A DNA stretch of 64,000 bases, from the NCBI RefSeq assembly GCF_000178855.1, contig NZ_ADVG01000005.1, positions 496,001 through 560,000 on the forward strand, in the 5' to 3' direction. The notes under the pieces are model-generated. The model was not told where the DNA came from. It did not search any database and saw nothing but the letters and a program-made list of their open reading frames with translations. Within the stretch, counting starts at the first letter, position 1, and each line of letters opens with the position of its first letter. Positions 44,731 to 53,926 of the stretch are shown here, piece by piece. The position numbers and the translations under genes are program-made. The DNA comes from Ktedonobacter racemifer DSM 44963 (GTDB lineage Bacteria > Chloroflexota > Ktedonobacteria > Ktedonobacterales > Ktedonobacteraceae).

Positions 44731-45779
44731 GGAAGCTAAAAAATTAAATCATCCCAGAAACATCCTTGCCTAGAGATGATAGACTAGAAGCAAAAAAGCT
44801 ACGGGAGGATGGAAGATGGAACTGACGGAGGAGGTGAAAGAGTTACTGATCAAGACAGCAAAAGAATTAAAAGGCAGCGCTCGTCGTCTTTTTATGGCAC
44901 GGACGGTACGAGCATTGGGAGAAGGAGGGCAACGTCGAGCCGAAGAGGAGTTGGGCTGGAATCGTGCAACGATCAGGAAAGGCGAGCATGAGCTCAAAAG
45001 CGGACGGGTGTGTGTAGATGCCTTCAAGCTTCGAGGCAGGAAACGCAGTGAAGAGCATCTGCCGAACTTGCTGAAGGATCTCACCACCATTGTGGATGGG
45101 CAAAGCCAGGCCGATCCGCAGTTTCGCAGTACCCGACTCTATACGCGTCTGACTGCCGCAGAAGTCCGTCGCCAGTTGATCACGACGTTCCATTACACCG
45201 ATGCTGAATTACCAACGGCAGTCACGATCACGACCAAGCTCAACGCGCTGGGATATTCTCTCAGAAAGGTGGCCAAGACGCAACCCCAAAAAAACTCCCA
45301 GAAACGGATATCATCTTCGAGCATCTAAAACAGGTCAATGAGGAGGCAGATGCGCAAGACTCGACCTTACGTCTTTCGATGGATGCCAAGGCGACAGTCA
45401 AAGTTGGTCCCTTTGCACGAGGAGGAAAGAGTCGCGTGCTAACCAAAGCGGCTGACCATGATTTTGAGGCAAAAGCCACAGTGACACCGGTGGGGATTTT
45501 CCTGCCCGCTTCCGATGAGTTCTTTCTGTACGGGGTCGCCTCCAAAGTGACCAGCGACTGTCTGGTGGATCGTCTGGTGCAGTGGTGGGAGAGCGTGAAA
45601 GAGCGCTTTTCCCACATCAAGACCCTCGTCATCAATGTGGATAATGGACCGGAGAATCACAGTCGTCGCACCCAGTTTATGCAGCGTTTGCTCGAATTTG
45701 TGCAACAGTATCAGATCGCCGTCCGTCTGGCGTATTATCCACCCTATCATAGCAAATACAATCCGGTTGAGCGCTGTTG

Positions 45780-47272
45780 CAGGGCTTTCCAATTCTAAAA
45801 GGATGAGTATGCAAAAGCCTTGTTCTCAGATTCAATTGGTGGTTTCAATCAAGACGCAATGAGCGTACAATATGCATAGCTATCATCACCTACTCAGCTA
45901 TCAGAGAACGCCTTCTCATCTGGCTGAATAGCGGCTGGAAGACTATTTCCTACGGGAGGAATATTCATTGCAACAAAATCTCTATCGCATACAAATTGTT
46001 GGAGCAACCGGCTATGGCGGTCTAGGACTTATTGAACAATTGATGCGCCATCCAAATATCGAACTCACCTCACTGCTTGCTAAAACAGATACGGGAATGC
46101 AGTTGAGTAAAATCTTTCCCCATCTCACCGGCTTCTGTGATCACATTGTCGGAGAGGTCCAGGATGAACGGATAGGAGAGAATGCCGATCTCGTCGTCTT
46201 CGCCACACCCGACCGTGTGGCAATGAACTACGCTGCCTCCCTCATCCAGCGCGGCATCAAAGTCATTGACTACTCCGGCGATTTCCGTTTTTCAGATCTC
46301 GCTGTCTACGATCGCTACGCTGCTCGCAAACCTGGAATGGGTGGGAAACCTCACCAGGCTCCTGAACTTTTGAAACAGAGCGTTTATGGCGTACCTGAGC
46401 TATTCCGCGAGAAGATTCAAAATGCCTCCCTGGTCGGCAACCCCGGCTGCTTCGCCATTGCGATAGAGCTCGCACTGGCTCCGGCTCTGCGCTCTGGCAT
46501 TCTCAATCCTCAATCGATCATCGTCGATGGCAAAACGGGAACATCCGGTGGAGGCAAAAAACCATCGACCGTGAACCATTTCTCTGAACAGAGTGAAAAT
46601 GTCCTGCCCTACCGGGTAGCAAATCACCAGCACGGCACAGAGGCAGAGGGTGTATTGACACACGTCAGTGGTTCTCCGGTTGGAATAACCTTTGTGCCTC
46701 ATCAGATTCCTACATCGCGTGGCATTGAATGCGCCATTTTTGGACAGTTGAACCGGGAAATCTCACTGGAAAAAATCCAGGAACTCTATCATGAGTCTTA
46801 CTCCCATGAACCATTTGTACGCGTGCTTCCTCCAGGAGTCGCACCGGGGCCCAAAGCTGTGCGCGGCAGCAATCTTTGCGACATCTCGCTCTTCGTGGAT
46901 CAGGCGAACAATCGACTGGTGATTATTTCATCCATCGACAACCTGCTCAAAGGTCAAGCGGGAACAGCGCTTCAGAATATCAATTTGATGCTCGGTCTTG
47001 AGGAAACTACCGGGATTAATCGCGTTCCCCTCTATCCATAAAGCAGATTTATGTGTCGATACGTGGGCAATTTTACTGATGCCTTCCACTTTCTTAATGG
47101 CCCTTAGCCGCTGAGAGTGCTGGCGCACTCTGACACGATTGCCACAGTCCTGGCTATTGCACCAGTGGCAACTTTGGTTCCTGCTCCTGTCAAGAAAAAG
47201 TCACCCACACCCAGGGCTTCCCAATTGTTCCTCACGGATCGGTGTTCCGTTTTTTAGAATTGGAAAGCCCTG
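45780..47272 (+). mobile_element. Non-autonomous cassette carrying argC
   Basis: A 1493-bp insertion with 21-bp perfect terminal inverted repeats (CAGGGCTTTCCAATTCTAAA plus one; 45780-45800 and 47252-47272). It is flanked by an exact 10-bp target duplication AGCGCTGTTG (45770-45779 and 47273-47282). It contains only argC and short flanks; no transposase. A degenerate inner copy of the end (CAGGGCTTCCCAATTG) lies at about 47213. The plan matches passenger-only mobile insertion cassettes known for IS231/IS4-type ends, whose target duplications are of similar size. Confidence 0.9.
45968..47041 (+). CDS. argC: N-acetyl-gamma-glutamyl-phosphate reductase
   Basis: Third step of arginine synthesis: NADPH-dependent reduction of N-acetyl-glutamyl-phosphate to the semialdehyde. 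357 residues, full length. TTG start at 45968 after GGGAGGAAT. NADP-binding loop GATGYGGLGLIEQL at the N-terminus; catalytic Cys in LVGNPGCFAIAIELALAP; conserved His in VANHQHGTEAEG; VRGSNLCDIS near the end. All key residues are present. It is the only gene in a mobile cassette and has no other arg genes nearby, which is unusual for argC. It may be a second copy or the sole mobile copy. Confidence 0.93.
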   Translation: MQQNLYRIQIVGATGYGGLGLIEQLMRHPNIELTSLLAKTDTGMQLSKIFPHLTGFCDHIVGEVQDERIGENADLVVFATPDRVAMNYAASLIQRGIKVIDYSGDFRFSDLAVYDRYAARKPGMGGKPHQAPELLKQSVYGVPELFREKIQNASLVGNPGCFAIAIELALAPALRSGILNPQSIIVDGKTGTSGGGKKPSTVNHFSEQSENVLPYRVANHQHGTEAEGVLTHVSGSPVGITFVPHQIPTSRGIECAIFGQLNREISLEKIQELYHESYSHEPFVRVLPPGVAPGPKAVRGSNLCDISLFVDQANNRLVIISSIDNLLKGQAGTALQNINLMLGLEETTGINRVPLYP

Positions 47273-47550
47273 AGCGCTGTTGGGGCATTTTAGAACAGCA
47301 CTGGAATGGGTCCTTGCTCGATTCGGTGGATGCCGTCATCCAATTTGCCAAAACGATGACCTGGAAAGGGAACCATCCGATGGTCGAATTGGTAACGACT
47401 ACCTATCAGACCGGGGTGAAGCTGACGAAGGAAGCTATGCAAGTGGTGGAAACCCACCTCCAGCGATGGCCTTCCCTGGAGAAATGGTTCGTAGATATCA
47501 TGTATTCTCTGCCTGTTGGCAGGGATAATTAATTATTTGAGAGTCCCTTA

Positions 47551-48533
47551 GAAGGTGTGCAGAATGACACCAGTTAGGGAGCGGCGCGAGCCAGCCTGGC
47601 CACCATCAGTTTACTCATCGCGAGAGAGATCAATGCCTCGCTACTCGAATAGGTGCCCTCATAATCGCGGGAGAGCCGACGGTTCTGGGTGATCCAGGCA
47701 TTGGTGCGTTCCACTACCCATCGGTGGGGAAGGAGGTGGAAACCTGGGGGAATGATCGCATTCCAGTCGACTTCCTCCCCTTCTTTCACCCAGACGGCGC
47801 GAATGCCGGTCCAGGGATGATTCACCACCTCCACACGTACCCCCAGGTGCTCTTTGACCCACTGCTCTCGCGTGGTGGCCTGCATACCCGCTATCGACCC
47901 AGATCAGCTGGAGACGAGGCAGCGCTCCTTTCAGAGGCAGAAGCAGAACCTTGCCTCCTTCCCGCTCATCGATGTGAGCGTTCAGCACTTTCACCGCGAT
48001 CACCAGCCCCTGGGTGTCAACCAGCACAAACCGTTTTCTGCCGTGGATTTTTTTTCCCGCCATCAAACCCGCGCTCATCACCGCGCACCGAACTCGTTTT
48101 GATCGATTGACTATCGAGAATGGCGGCACTCGGTTCAGGATCGCGCCCAAGGCTTACGCGCAGATCACGTCGCAGGGCTGCATTCACGTGTTCCCAGACG
48201 CCTGCCTGTTTCCACAGGCGGAAATAGAGATACACCGTGCTCCAATGCGGCAAATCATGGGGCATCATGCGCCAGGCACACGCACTCCGCAGCACATACA
48301 AGATGCCATTGAGGATTTCCCGCCGCGCAATTTCCTGCGGACGTCCGCCTGGCTTCTCTCCTGGAATCAACGGCTCCAGAATCTCCCATTCTTCGTCTGT
48401 TACATCTGATGGATACGGCATCCGCAGAGAGTGAGTACTTTCCCATCATCCCGCTCCTTTCGATAGCTTTGCTCGGCTTTTTTCTCTCCTTTCTCTTTTC
48501 TATCGGCTAGTTTTCGGCTTTCTGCACACCTTC
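47551..48533 (-). mobile_element. IS5-family element (983 bp)
   Basis: Inverted ends GAAGGTGTGCAGAA (47551-47564; complement ending at 48533) flanked by TTA on both sides (47548-47550, 48534-48536), matching the short TNA target duplications of part of the IS5 family. Its left end abuts ISAzo13 copy 2 with only that TTA between them. Confidence 0.82.
47574..48421 (-). pseudogene. IS5-family transposase with two frameshifts
   Basis: Frame 1 (48421-48017): MPYPSDVTDEEWEILEPLIP, then Asp in AILDSQSIKTSSVRG. At the A8 run near 48050 the coding frame moves by +1 (continuing KIHGRKRFVLVDTQGLVIAV and Asp in IWVDSGYAG). A second shift near 47885 leads to QATTREQWVKEHLG and the C-terminal Glu in RWVVERTNAWITQNRRLSRD. 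The A8 site might be used for translational slipping, but two shifts make a functional product unlikely. Confidence 0.8.
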
Positions 48534-48638
48534 TTAATCAAGTGCGGAATGTGGGCATTAATTCAGCATCAGTAGCATTGAGTGCTAAAACAAGAAAACC
48601 CTTACTCACTCGCCGCCTAGTTTTTTAAGATATTCATG

Positions 48639-48929
48639 TCATCCAGCATGCGCATGAGTTGTTTTTGTTTTGTTTGCAGAAGATTTTGGGCTTTGTTCTC
48701 GGCACAAGATCACCAGGCTCTTCAGTACTATCAGCACCTTGTGTTCTCCGTCCAACGTCATAGCCAACTCATATATGGCAGGTGACCCAGACATAGCCGG
48801 AATCTCTTGGAGCAGTTCAACGCCAGGCACTATTTCGCCTGACGAAACAAAGGTGAGGTCACCACAAATATTACGGAAGGTCATGGATCGTTGGAATACG
48901 AGCATGTAAGTTTCCGGCTTCTGCTTCAT
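48639..48929 (-). CDS. Small hypothetical protein
   Basis: 96 residues from the ATG at 48929 (MKQKPETYMLVFQRSMTFRN), supported by CAGGAGAG upstream. I do not recognise the family. It has alternating strands (LTFVSSGEIVPGVELL, YELAMTLDGEHKVLIVLKSL) and a basic tail. No neighbours on its strand. Real but of unknown function. Confidence 0.5.
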   Translation of the reverse strand: MKQKPETYMLVFQRSMTFRNICGDLTFVSSGEIVPGVELLQEIPAMSGSPAIYELAMTLDGEHKVLIVLKSLVILCREQSPKSSANKTKTTHAHAG

Positions 48930-49139
48930 CGCGCATCTCTCCTGAACAATCATAGTACAACTGTTATCGTTGGCCTTAGACGAGATAGAAAGCACATTCT
49001 GGCATCATTTCTATCTGCAATGTGTACTACTAGCATGTCCATTCATCCGTTTGTCCTTCTCTACGAGCGCACAATGTTTCTATTTTCTAAAAAATGCGTT
49101 ACAATTTATACGTTACCAAAATGGTATTTAACTTTATAT

Positions 49140-49555
49140 AGGCGTGGCGATTCATCCACGAGGTCTTCAGCCTCGTGGATGAATCGCCGGACCGCCTCTT
49201 GTTCTTTTGAGCAAGAGACGATCCATTGACTCAAAAACTCTGCCCGAAGGCAGGTGGTGCGTATCCCTTCGCTATAACCACGAAGGGAATTCGACTTCAT
49301 CTCGACAAGGTTCAAAAGGCTTTTTCTGCTGAGAGCACCGGCCCTTCCCTCAAGCCTACTTAACTCTCAGCGACAGAGCAGCGGCCTGATGCGTCAACCG
49401 CAGGTGTCATGACCTATTCGAACGTAGCGCCCATTTCTGGGGCTGAGTCTGGTGAACTCAGACTTCCGAAGAAGCTACAGAACCAAGTTTTCAGTGACTT
49501 CCGAAGAAGCCGCTGCGTCTTCAGCTCAGCGGTAGTTCACTACAGACGTGATGCG
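49140..49555 (-). ncRNA. Omega-RNA-like 3' end of a TnpB element lacking tnpB
   Basis: On the minus strand the stretch has several short hairpins (GGCTTCTTCGGAAGTC, GCTGAAGAC) and finishes in an 18-bp hairpin at 49146-49188 (GGCGATTCATCCACGAGG with its complement), which is the form of an IS200/IS605 right end. In TnpB elements the guide-scaffold RNA comes from this 3' part and its guide from the flank. No tnpB is left upstream. Identification rests on layout and resemblance and needs testing. Confidence 0.4.
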
Positions 49556-49558
49556 CGC

Positions 49559-49591
49559 ACCTGTAATGTAAGGAATCCTTACATTACAGGT
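49559..49591. repeat. 33-bp palindrome
   Basis: ACCTGTAATGTAAGG and its complement surround AAT. It sits exactly at the upstream edge of the omega-RNA-like stretch and may be that element's left boundary. Confidence 0.7.
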
Positions 49592-49819
49592 AAATAATAG
49601 GGATAAATGAGGTACTTGTCAAGCTTTTTCTAATATTTCTTCCTCATTTAGTATTTTGTGATGCAAATGAGAGGAATGTGTTATAAACAATTCTACGTTG
49701 TGTAACATGTAGATATAGATTTCAAAATTTTATCTAACCGCGCCAGAAGACCCCTGTTGCGCAAACATGGGGATGAATGGCGCGCTCCTTTCTTGGGGTG
49801 GATAGGGCAGTGCAAATTG

Positions 49820-49848
49820 TTGCATTTTTACGCCGTAACTGCTATAAT
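49820..49848 (+). promoter_or_regulatory. Near-consensus promoter directly before tnpB
   Basis: TTGCAT (49820-49825), 17-base spacer, TATAAT (49843-49848). The tnpB ATG is 7 bases after the -10 box, so transcription would begin at or next to the start codon, giving a leaderless mRNA. No ribosome site fits in between. Confidence 0.7.
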
Positions 49849-49855
49849 GTAACCT

Positions 49856-51028
49856 ATGAAACAGAAACGCGCTTTCAAGTACCGCGTGTATCCCACGCCA
49901 GAACAACAGCAGATCCTTGCTCAAACCTTTGGATGCTGTCGCTTCGTCTATAACTGGGCATTGCGCAAGAAAACCGATGCCTATTACAACGACCATCAGC
50001 GACTCTATTACAAAGAGTTAAGTATCCTGTTAACTGACTTGAAAAAGCAAGAAGAGACGCACTGGTTGAACGAGGTTTCCAGTGTGCCCTTGCAGCAGGC
50101 TCTTCGCCACCTGGACAAAGCGTTTCTCAACTTCTTTGAAGGACGTGCCAAATACCCGACCTTCCACAAAAAGCGAAATACCCAATCCGCCACGTATACA
50201 GCCAATGCTTTCACCTGGCGCAATGGCTCTCTTACGCTTGCCAAGATGAGCGAGCCTCTCCAGATCGTGTGGTCGCGTCCTCTGCCAAACGAGGCCATTC
50301 CTTCAAGCGTCACTATCACCAAAGATTGCGCTGATCGCTACTTCATCAGTCTCCTTGTGGAAGAGGAAATTGCCCATCTGCCTTGCAATGAGAAGGCGAT
50401 TGGTGCTGATCTTGGCTTGAAGTCCTTTGTGGTTCTCTCGACGGGTGAAGTGGTAGGCAATCCCAGATTCTTTCACAAGGACGAAAAGAAACTGGCGAAA
50501 GCTCAACGCCGCCATGCCAAGAAGAAAAAGGGCTCGAAAAATCGAGACAAGGCGCGTCTCAAGGTCGCACGCATTCATGCTTGTATCGCTGATCGTCGCC
50601 GTGACTTCCTGCACAAGCTCTCTACCCGCCTGATTCGTGAAAACCAAACGATGTGCGTGGAGAGTTTGCAGGTCAAAAATATGGTCAAGCACCCAACCCT
50701 GAGCAAAGCGATCAGCGATGTGGGATGGAGTGAGTTTGTGTCTCAGCTCGAATACAAGGCAGACTGGTATGGTCGAAACCTTGTCAAGATCGACAAGTGG
50801 TATCCCTCCAGTAAACGGTGTTTCGAGTGTGGTCATATTCTCACCTCCTTACCGCTTGATATCCGCCAATGGGATTGTCCTGAATGTGGTATCCATCATG
50901 ACCGCGATATCAACGCTGCCAAGAATATTGTGACCGTGGGGCTCACGGTCCTCGCCTGTGGAGAGTCCATAAGACCAGGACGGGTTTCGTCTCGTTCTGG
51001 CAAGACTCAGCGAAGCAGGAAACCCTAG
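49856..51028 (+). CDS. tnpB: TnpB RNA-guided nuclease (OrfB family)
   Basis: Complete 390-residue TnpB. N-terminal helix-turn-helix-like domain (AFKYRVYPTPEQQQILAQTF), RuvC-I Asp in GADLGLKSFVVL, basic helix (KAQRRHAKKKKGSKNRDKAR), RuvC-II Glu in MCVESLQVKNMV, zinc ribbon (CFECG...CPECG), RuvC-III Asp in HHDRDINAAKNI. All catalytic residues present, so probably active. A close relative with one frameshift is at 63189. Its mRNA is probably leaderless. Confidence 0.93.
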   Translation: MKQKRAFKYRVYPTPEQQQILAQTFGCCRFVYNWALRKKTDAYYNDHQRLYYKELSILLTDLKKQEETHWLNEVSSVPLQQALRHLDKAFLNFFEGRAKYPTFHKKRNTQSATYTANAFTWRNGSLTLAKMSEPLQIVWSRPLPNEAIPSSVTITKDCADRYFISLLVEEEIAHLPCNEKAIGADLGLKSFVVLSTGEVVGNPRFFHKDEKKLAKAQRRHAKKKKGSKNRDKARLKVARIHACIADRRRDFLHKLSTRLIRENQTMCVESLQVKNMVKHPTLSKAISDVGWSEFVSQLEYKADWYGRNLVKIDKWYPSSKRCFECGHILTSLPLDIRQWDCPECGIHHDRDINAAKNIVTVGLTVLACGESIRPGRVSSRSGKTQRSRKP

Positions 51029-51091
51029 AGGCGACTCTAGGAATCCCCTGGCTTTAGCCATGGGGAGGATGTCAATAACAGGAGAATAATA

Positions 51092-51610
51092 TTGCCAAAA
51101 GAGCGAGAGCAACATGTTCCAATTGAGGTGCAAAAGCTAGCCGAAGAAATACTCCACATGTTTAAAGCATCTAAGGAGAAAGGCATCACGACTGAGATGT
51201 TGGGACAGAAATGTCGTACAAATCGTCAGTGGGTTTCTAATCTCCGGTCTATTTTTAAGAACATTGACAATAATATATTAGAACCATTGCCAGGATGGCC
51301 TGCCATTGTTACGTTAGTAGTTGCCATGACCCCAGATGATGAACTGGCGTATGGAACTCACTTGAAGTGGATGCTAACTGAACTGAGCGCGATGTACGAC
51401 GCTGCTGAAGAAGCTCATCCACATAAATATGGCTCCATCACCGCCACACGTGAGGCTATCAAAAAATCGTCAAAGAAAGCCCTGGATACAGCCTCGAATG
51501 CGGCGCTGGTTAATGAGGTCCAGGCTTTAGACGCTAACGTGCGACGACGAGAGCTATCAAAACAGGCGCAAGAGGCTGCGATGCGTGCTGCACAGAAAAA
51601 AAATCGCTAG
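51092..51610 (+). CDS. Hypothetical protein next to TnpB element
   Basis: 172 residues from a TTG at 51092 after AGGAG. The N-terminal part has a helix-turn-helix-like look (GITTEMLGQKCRTNRQWVSN); the C-terminal half is Ala- and Lys-rich and helical (EAIKKSSKKALDTASNAALV). I do not recognise the family. The TnpB element ends only 16 bases upstream, so the insertion may have removed part of its 5' end and supplied the present leader. Confidence 0.5.
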   Translation: MPKEREQHVPIEVQKLAEEILHMFKASKEKGITTEMLGQKCRTNRQWVSNLRSIFKNIDNNILEPLPGWPAIVTLVVAMTPDDELAYGTHLKWMLTELSAMYDAAEEAHPHKYGSITATREAIKKSSKKALDTASNAALVNEVQALDANVRRRELSKQAQEAAMRAAQKKNR

Positions 51611-51968
51611 AAGCCTATGGCCTATATCTCCGCCGTGCCACGTGAAGGTTACAACTGCTCCAGCGGGCAGCGCATAAGAGAAGGTTGTTGCCTCGGCGCT
51701 ACTCGCACAGCAAAATGACACGAGTTTTTAGGAATCAATATCCCGTCCCTCAAGGCAGGAGTTTTACGCTGCGGTCTGATAAAAAAGGGTGTTTGCGGGC
51801 GGGCGTGCCCGCAAACACCTCCCTCTGCCTCGTGCCAGGTATGAGGTATACTTGAGGTGCCTGAATGACTGTAGATATACTAAGCGACTATGAACAGTTA
51901 TTTCTTCTCGACGACGACGCAATGGCCTGGAAATCGGCAGTGGTGCGCCGCAGACGATCCACAGTGGC
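51611..51968. other. Gene-free stretch with hairpin
   Basis: About 360 bases. Contains a 12-bp hairpin (GTGTTTGCGGGC, 51789-51800/51807-51818) preceded by an A-run, so it could terminate minus-strand transcription. The plus strand at 51711-51770 looks like a decayed IS605-type end (CCCGTCCCTCAAGGCAGG). Confidence 0.5.
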
Positions 51969-53256
51969 GTGTACTTTGTGGCGCTTTCTCCCCCTCCTGC
52001 AGATTTCAAGGACGTGTCTCCTCTTACGCAATTGCAAAGTGGCGTTGTCATGAAGCCCACATTGCCCCTCTCATCCATCCCCATCTTCTTGCTGCTTGTG
52101 GCGCTTTATAGCTTCTTGCTCTGGAGAGGGCTTTCTGGCCTGGTGCAGCCCCGGTTCTTCTGGCTGTATTTCTTGTTGCAGGGGCTGCTCGTCGTGGCAA
52201 TGCAGTGGGGGGGGTGAGCAGCCAAATCTCGCGCTGAATTGCTACCTGGTGCTGACGCTGTGCGCAGTAGCCATGTTCAAACGCGCTGTCCCGGCGCTCC
52301 TGATTGGCACCTGCTACCTGCTGCTGTTTTTTGTCTCGCTCAGCATAAACATCCCTTACGGCGTTCCCCTTGGGATGCACCTGGCGGCGCTCTGGCTCAG
52401 CTTCTGGAGCTTCTCCGATTTGACGACGATTGTCTTTTTCGTGCTCGGATACCTGATGCTCTACACGCAGCAATCGAGCGCTCAAATACAACTCGAACAG
52501 GCTCATCTGGAATTACAAGGAGCGTATAGCAGGCTCGCTGCCTCGTCCAGACAAATTGAAACGCTGACCTTGCTGACCGAACGCCAGCGCATAGCACGAG
52601 AACTGCATGATACCCTGGCCCAGGGAATAGCCGGGATGATCATGCAATTGGAGGTCACCTCCGCCCAGATAAATCGCAAGAACTATCAGGAGGCACAACA
52701 GGTACTCAGCCAGGCGCTCTCCTATGCGCGCACAACCCTGCAGGATGCGCGTCATGCCATTACGAATCTGCGTTCCAGAACCCCTCGTGTGGATCAGTTC
52801 GTCGAGTCGGTTCAGGGAGAGATCGCGCATTTTTTCCAGACGACTGGCATCGTGTGCCACGCCCACCTGGACGACCTGATCCATACGCCTACTCACGCTT
52901 GCGAACATGTCCTGCGCGTCATCGGCGAAGGGTTAAGCAATGTGGCACGCCATGCGCAGGCCCGGCGGGTGAGCGTAGAAGCAAGGGTCGTGGAGACGTG
53001 GCTCTCGATCGTGGTGCAAGACGATGGTCGGGGCTTTGATCCTGACAACCAGGCTCTCTACAGCGGTCATTATGGATTGCTGGGGCTGAAAGAGCGAGCC
53101 AACCTGGTAGAGGGGACCCTGTCGGTGAGCAGTTCAGATGGAAAAGGAACGACACTTGAGTTCCGTATCCCTCTCGCCACATCAGGCGCTCCAGTCCCAT
53201 CTCGCACAGAAGCGAGTCAAACCTCTCCGAGCGTCGAGGAGCAAACCTATGTCTGA
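51969..53256 (+). pseudogene. NarL-type sensor histidine kinase, frameshifted at a G8 tract
   Basis: Membrane sensor kinase of the HisKA_3 group. The first frame (51969-52217) encodes helices IPIFLLLVALYSFLLWRGLS and FFWLYFLLQGLLVVAMQWGG, then stops right after GGGGGGGG (52207-52214). One G fewer would continue straight into EQPNLALNCYLVLTLCAVAM, more helices, the phospho-His in ERQRIARELHDTLAQGIAGM and an HATPase domain (GEGLSNVARHAQARR; DDGRGFD; GLLGLKERANLV). The gene overlaps the response regulator by 8 bases. The start is unclear; ATG at 52050 is an alternative. Disabled, phase-variable or a sequencing error. Confidence 0.8.
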
Positions 53257-53926
53257 GAAGATCCGCGTGGTCATCGCCGACGATCACCCGATTGTCCGTA
53301 CTGGCCTGCGCTTGATGCTTGGCATGGAAGAAGGGATTGACTTGGTAGGCGAAGCCGCTGATGGAAGCGCCGCGCTTCACCTGATCAGCTCACTTGAGCC
53401 CGATGTGGTCTTGATGGATTTGCGTATGCCTGTTATGGACGGGTTGGAAGCCATTGAGCGGATACGTGTCCAGTGGCCCCACATCGCCATCATCGTGCTG
53501 ACCACCTACGATGAAGACGATTTGATGCTGCGTAGCCTTCAAGCGGGCGTTCGTGGCTACTTACTGAAAGAAAGCAGTCTTGAGACGGTTTTGCAAGCGA
53601 TTGAGAGCGCTGCCCGTGGCGATATGCTGCAGCAGCCGGAGCTGATGAAACGCATTCTGGATCATGCGACGCAGAAGAGATCAGCTCCATCAGCTGCACA
53701 CGAGAACAGCGACTTCCATCTGACGGCACGTGAGCGGGAGGTGTTGGCCGGGATCGCATCTGGAGAGCGGGGTAAAGAGGTTGGTGCTCGCCTGGGGATT
53801 ACACGTCGCACGGTCGAGTCCTATCTGAACAGCATCTACACCAAACTGAACGTCGATTCGCGGGCCGCGGCGGTCGCCATTGCTATCGAGCACGGTCTGC
53901 TTCCCAGGCGAAGGGAAGAGACCTGA
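53249..53926 (+). CDS. NarL/LuxR-type response regulator
   Basis: 225 residues. Receiver domain 1-125 with acidic pair ADDHPIVR, phospho-Asp in VVLMDLRMPVMDG, switch Thr in VLTTYDEDD, and Lys in YLLKESS. LuxR helix-turn-helix 155-220 (LTAREREVLAGIASGERGKE; RRTVESYLNSIYTKLNVDSR). Start ATG at 53249 overlaps the kinase stop (ATGTCTGA), a sign of translational coupling with the upstream sensor. It would be phosphorylated by that kinase; target genes unknown. Confidence 0.92.
   Translation: MSEKIRVVIADDHPIVRTGLRLMLGMEEGIDLVGEAADGSAALHLISSLEPDVVLMDLRMPVMDGLEAIERIRVQWPHIAIIVLTTYDEDDLMLRSLQAGVRGYLLKESSLETVLQAIESAARGDMLQQPELMKRILDHATQKRSAPSAAHENSDFHLTAREREVLAGIASGERGKEVGARLGITRRTVESYLNSIYTKLNVDSRAAAVAIAIEHGLLPRRREET

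Larger units (their letters stand above)
44816..47532 (+). pseudogene. ISAzo13 transposase disrupted by insertion
   Basis: Frame 1 is 44816-45328 and frame 2 is 45379-45779, joined by the same A7 slip as copy 1. At 45780, between the Glu of the DDE motif (NPVER) and the following CWG, the cassette interrupts; the remaining C-terminus (WNGSLLDSVDAVIQFAKTMT) resumes at 47283. The two copies differ by only a few residues, so the disruption is recent. Confidence 0.9.
44730..47547 (+). mobile_element. ISAzo13-family element, copy 2, split by argC cassette
   Basis: Left half 44730-45779 and right half 47283-47547 are nearly identical to copy 1. Removing the cassette and one copy of its target duplication leaves 1315 bp, the length of copy 1. 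The transposase frame is broken in the VERCWG motif (NPVER...), so this copy cannot make active transposase. Confidence 0.92.
48930..49855. other. Gene-free stretch with tnpB-less IS605-type end
   Basis: About 925 bases without a supported protein gene. The minus strand from 49555 to 49140 is a structured stretch ending in a strong hairpin (described separately). A 33-bp palindrome sits at 49559-49591. From about 49735 begins the TnpB element, whose left end has GCGCCAGAAGACCCCTG, a motif seen again at 53957. Confidence 0.5.
49735..51075 (+). mobile_element. IS200/IS605-type TnpB element
   Basis: Left part carries GCGCCAGAAGACCCCTG and a GCGC repeat; the right end has the hairpin CCCCTGGCTTTAGCCATGGGG (51039-51063 region) and ends GGATGTCAA at 51075. 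It encodes tnpB only. The guide of its omega RNA would be read from 51076 onward. Confidence 0.75.

Noticed and set aside
47042..47251. Possible second arginine gene after argC in the cassette
   Set aside because: Frames of 210 bases show no match to argJ, argB or other arg proteins, and stops are frequent.
51764..52084. Minus-strand frame of 106 codons
   Set aside because: No ribosome site or motif, and it is antisense to the kinase leader and a hairpin.
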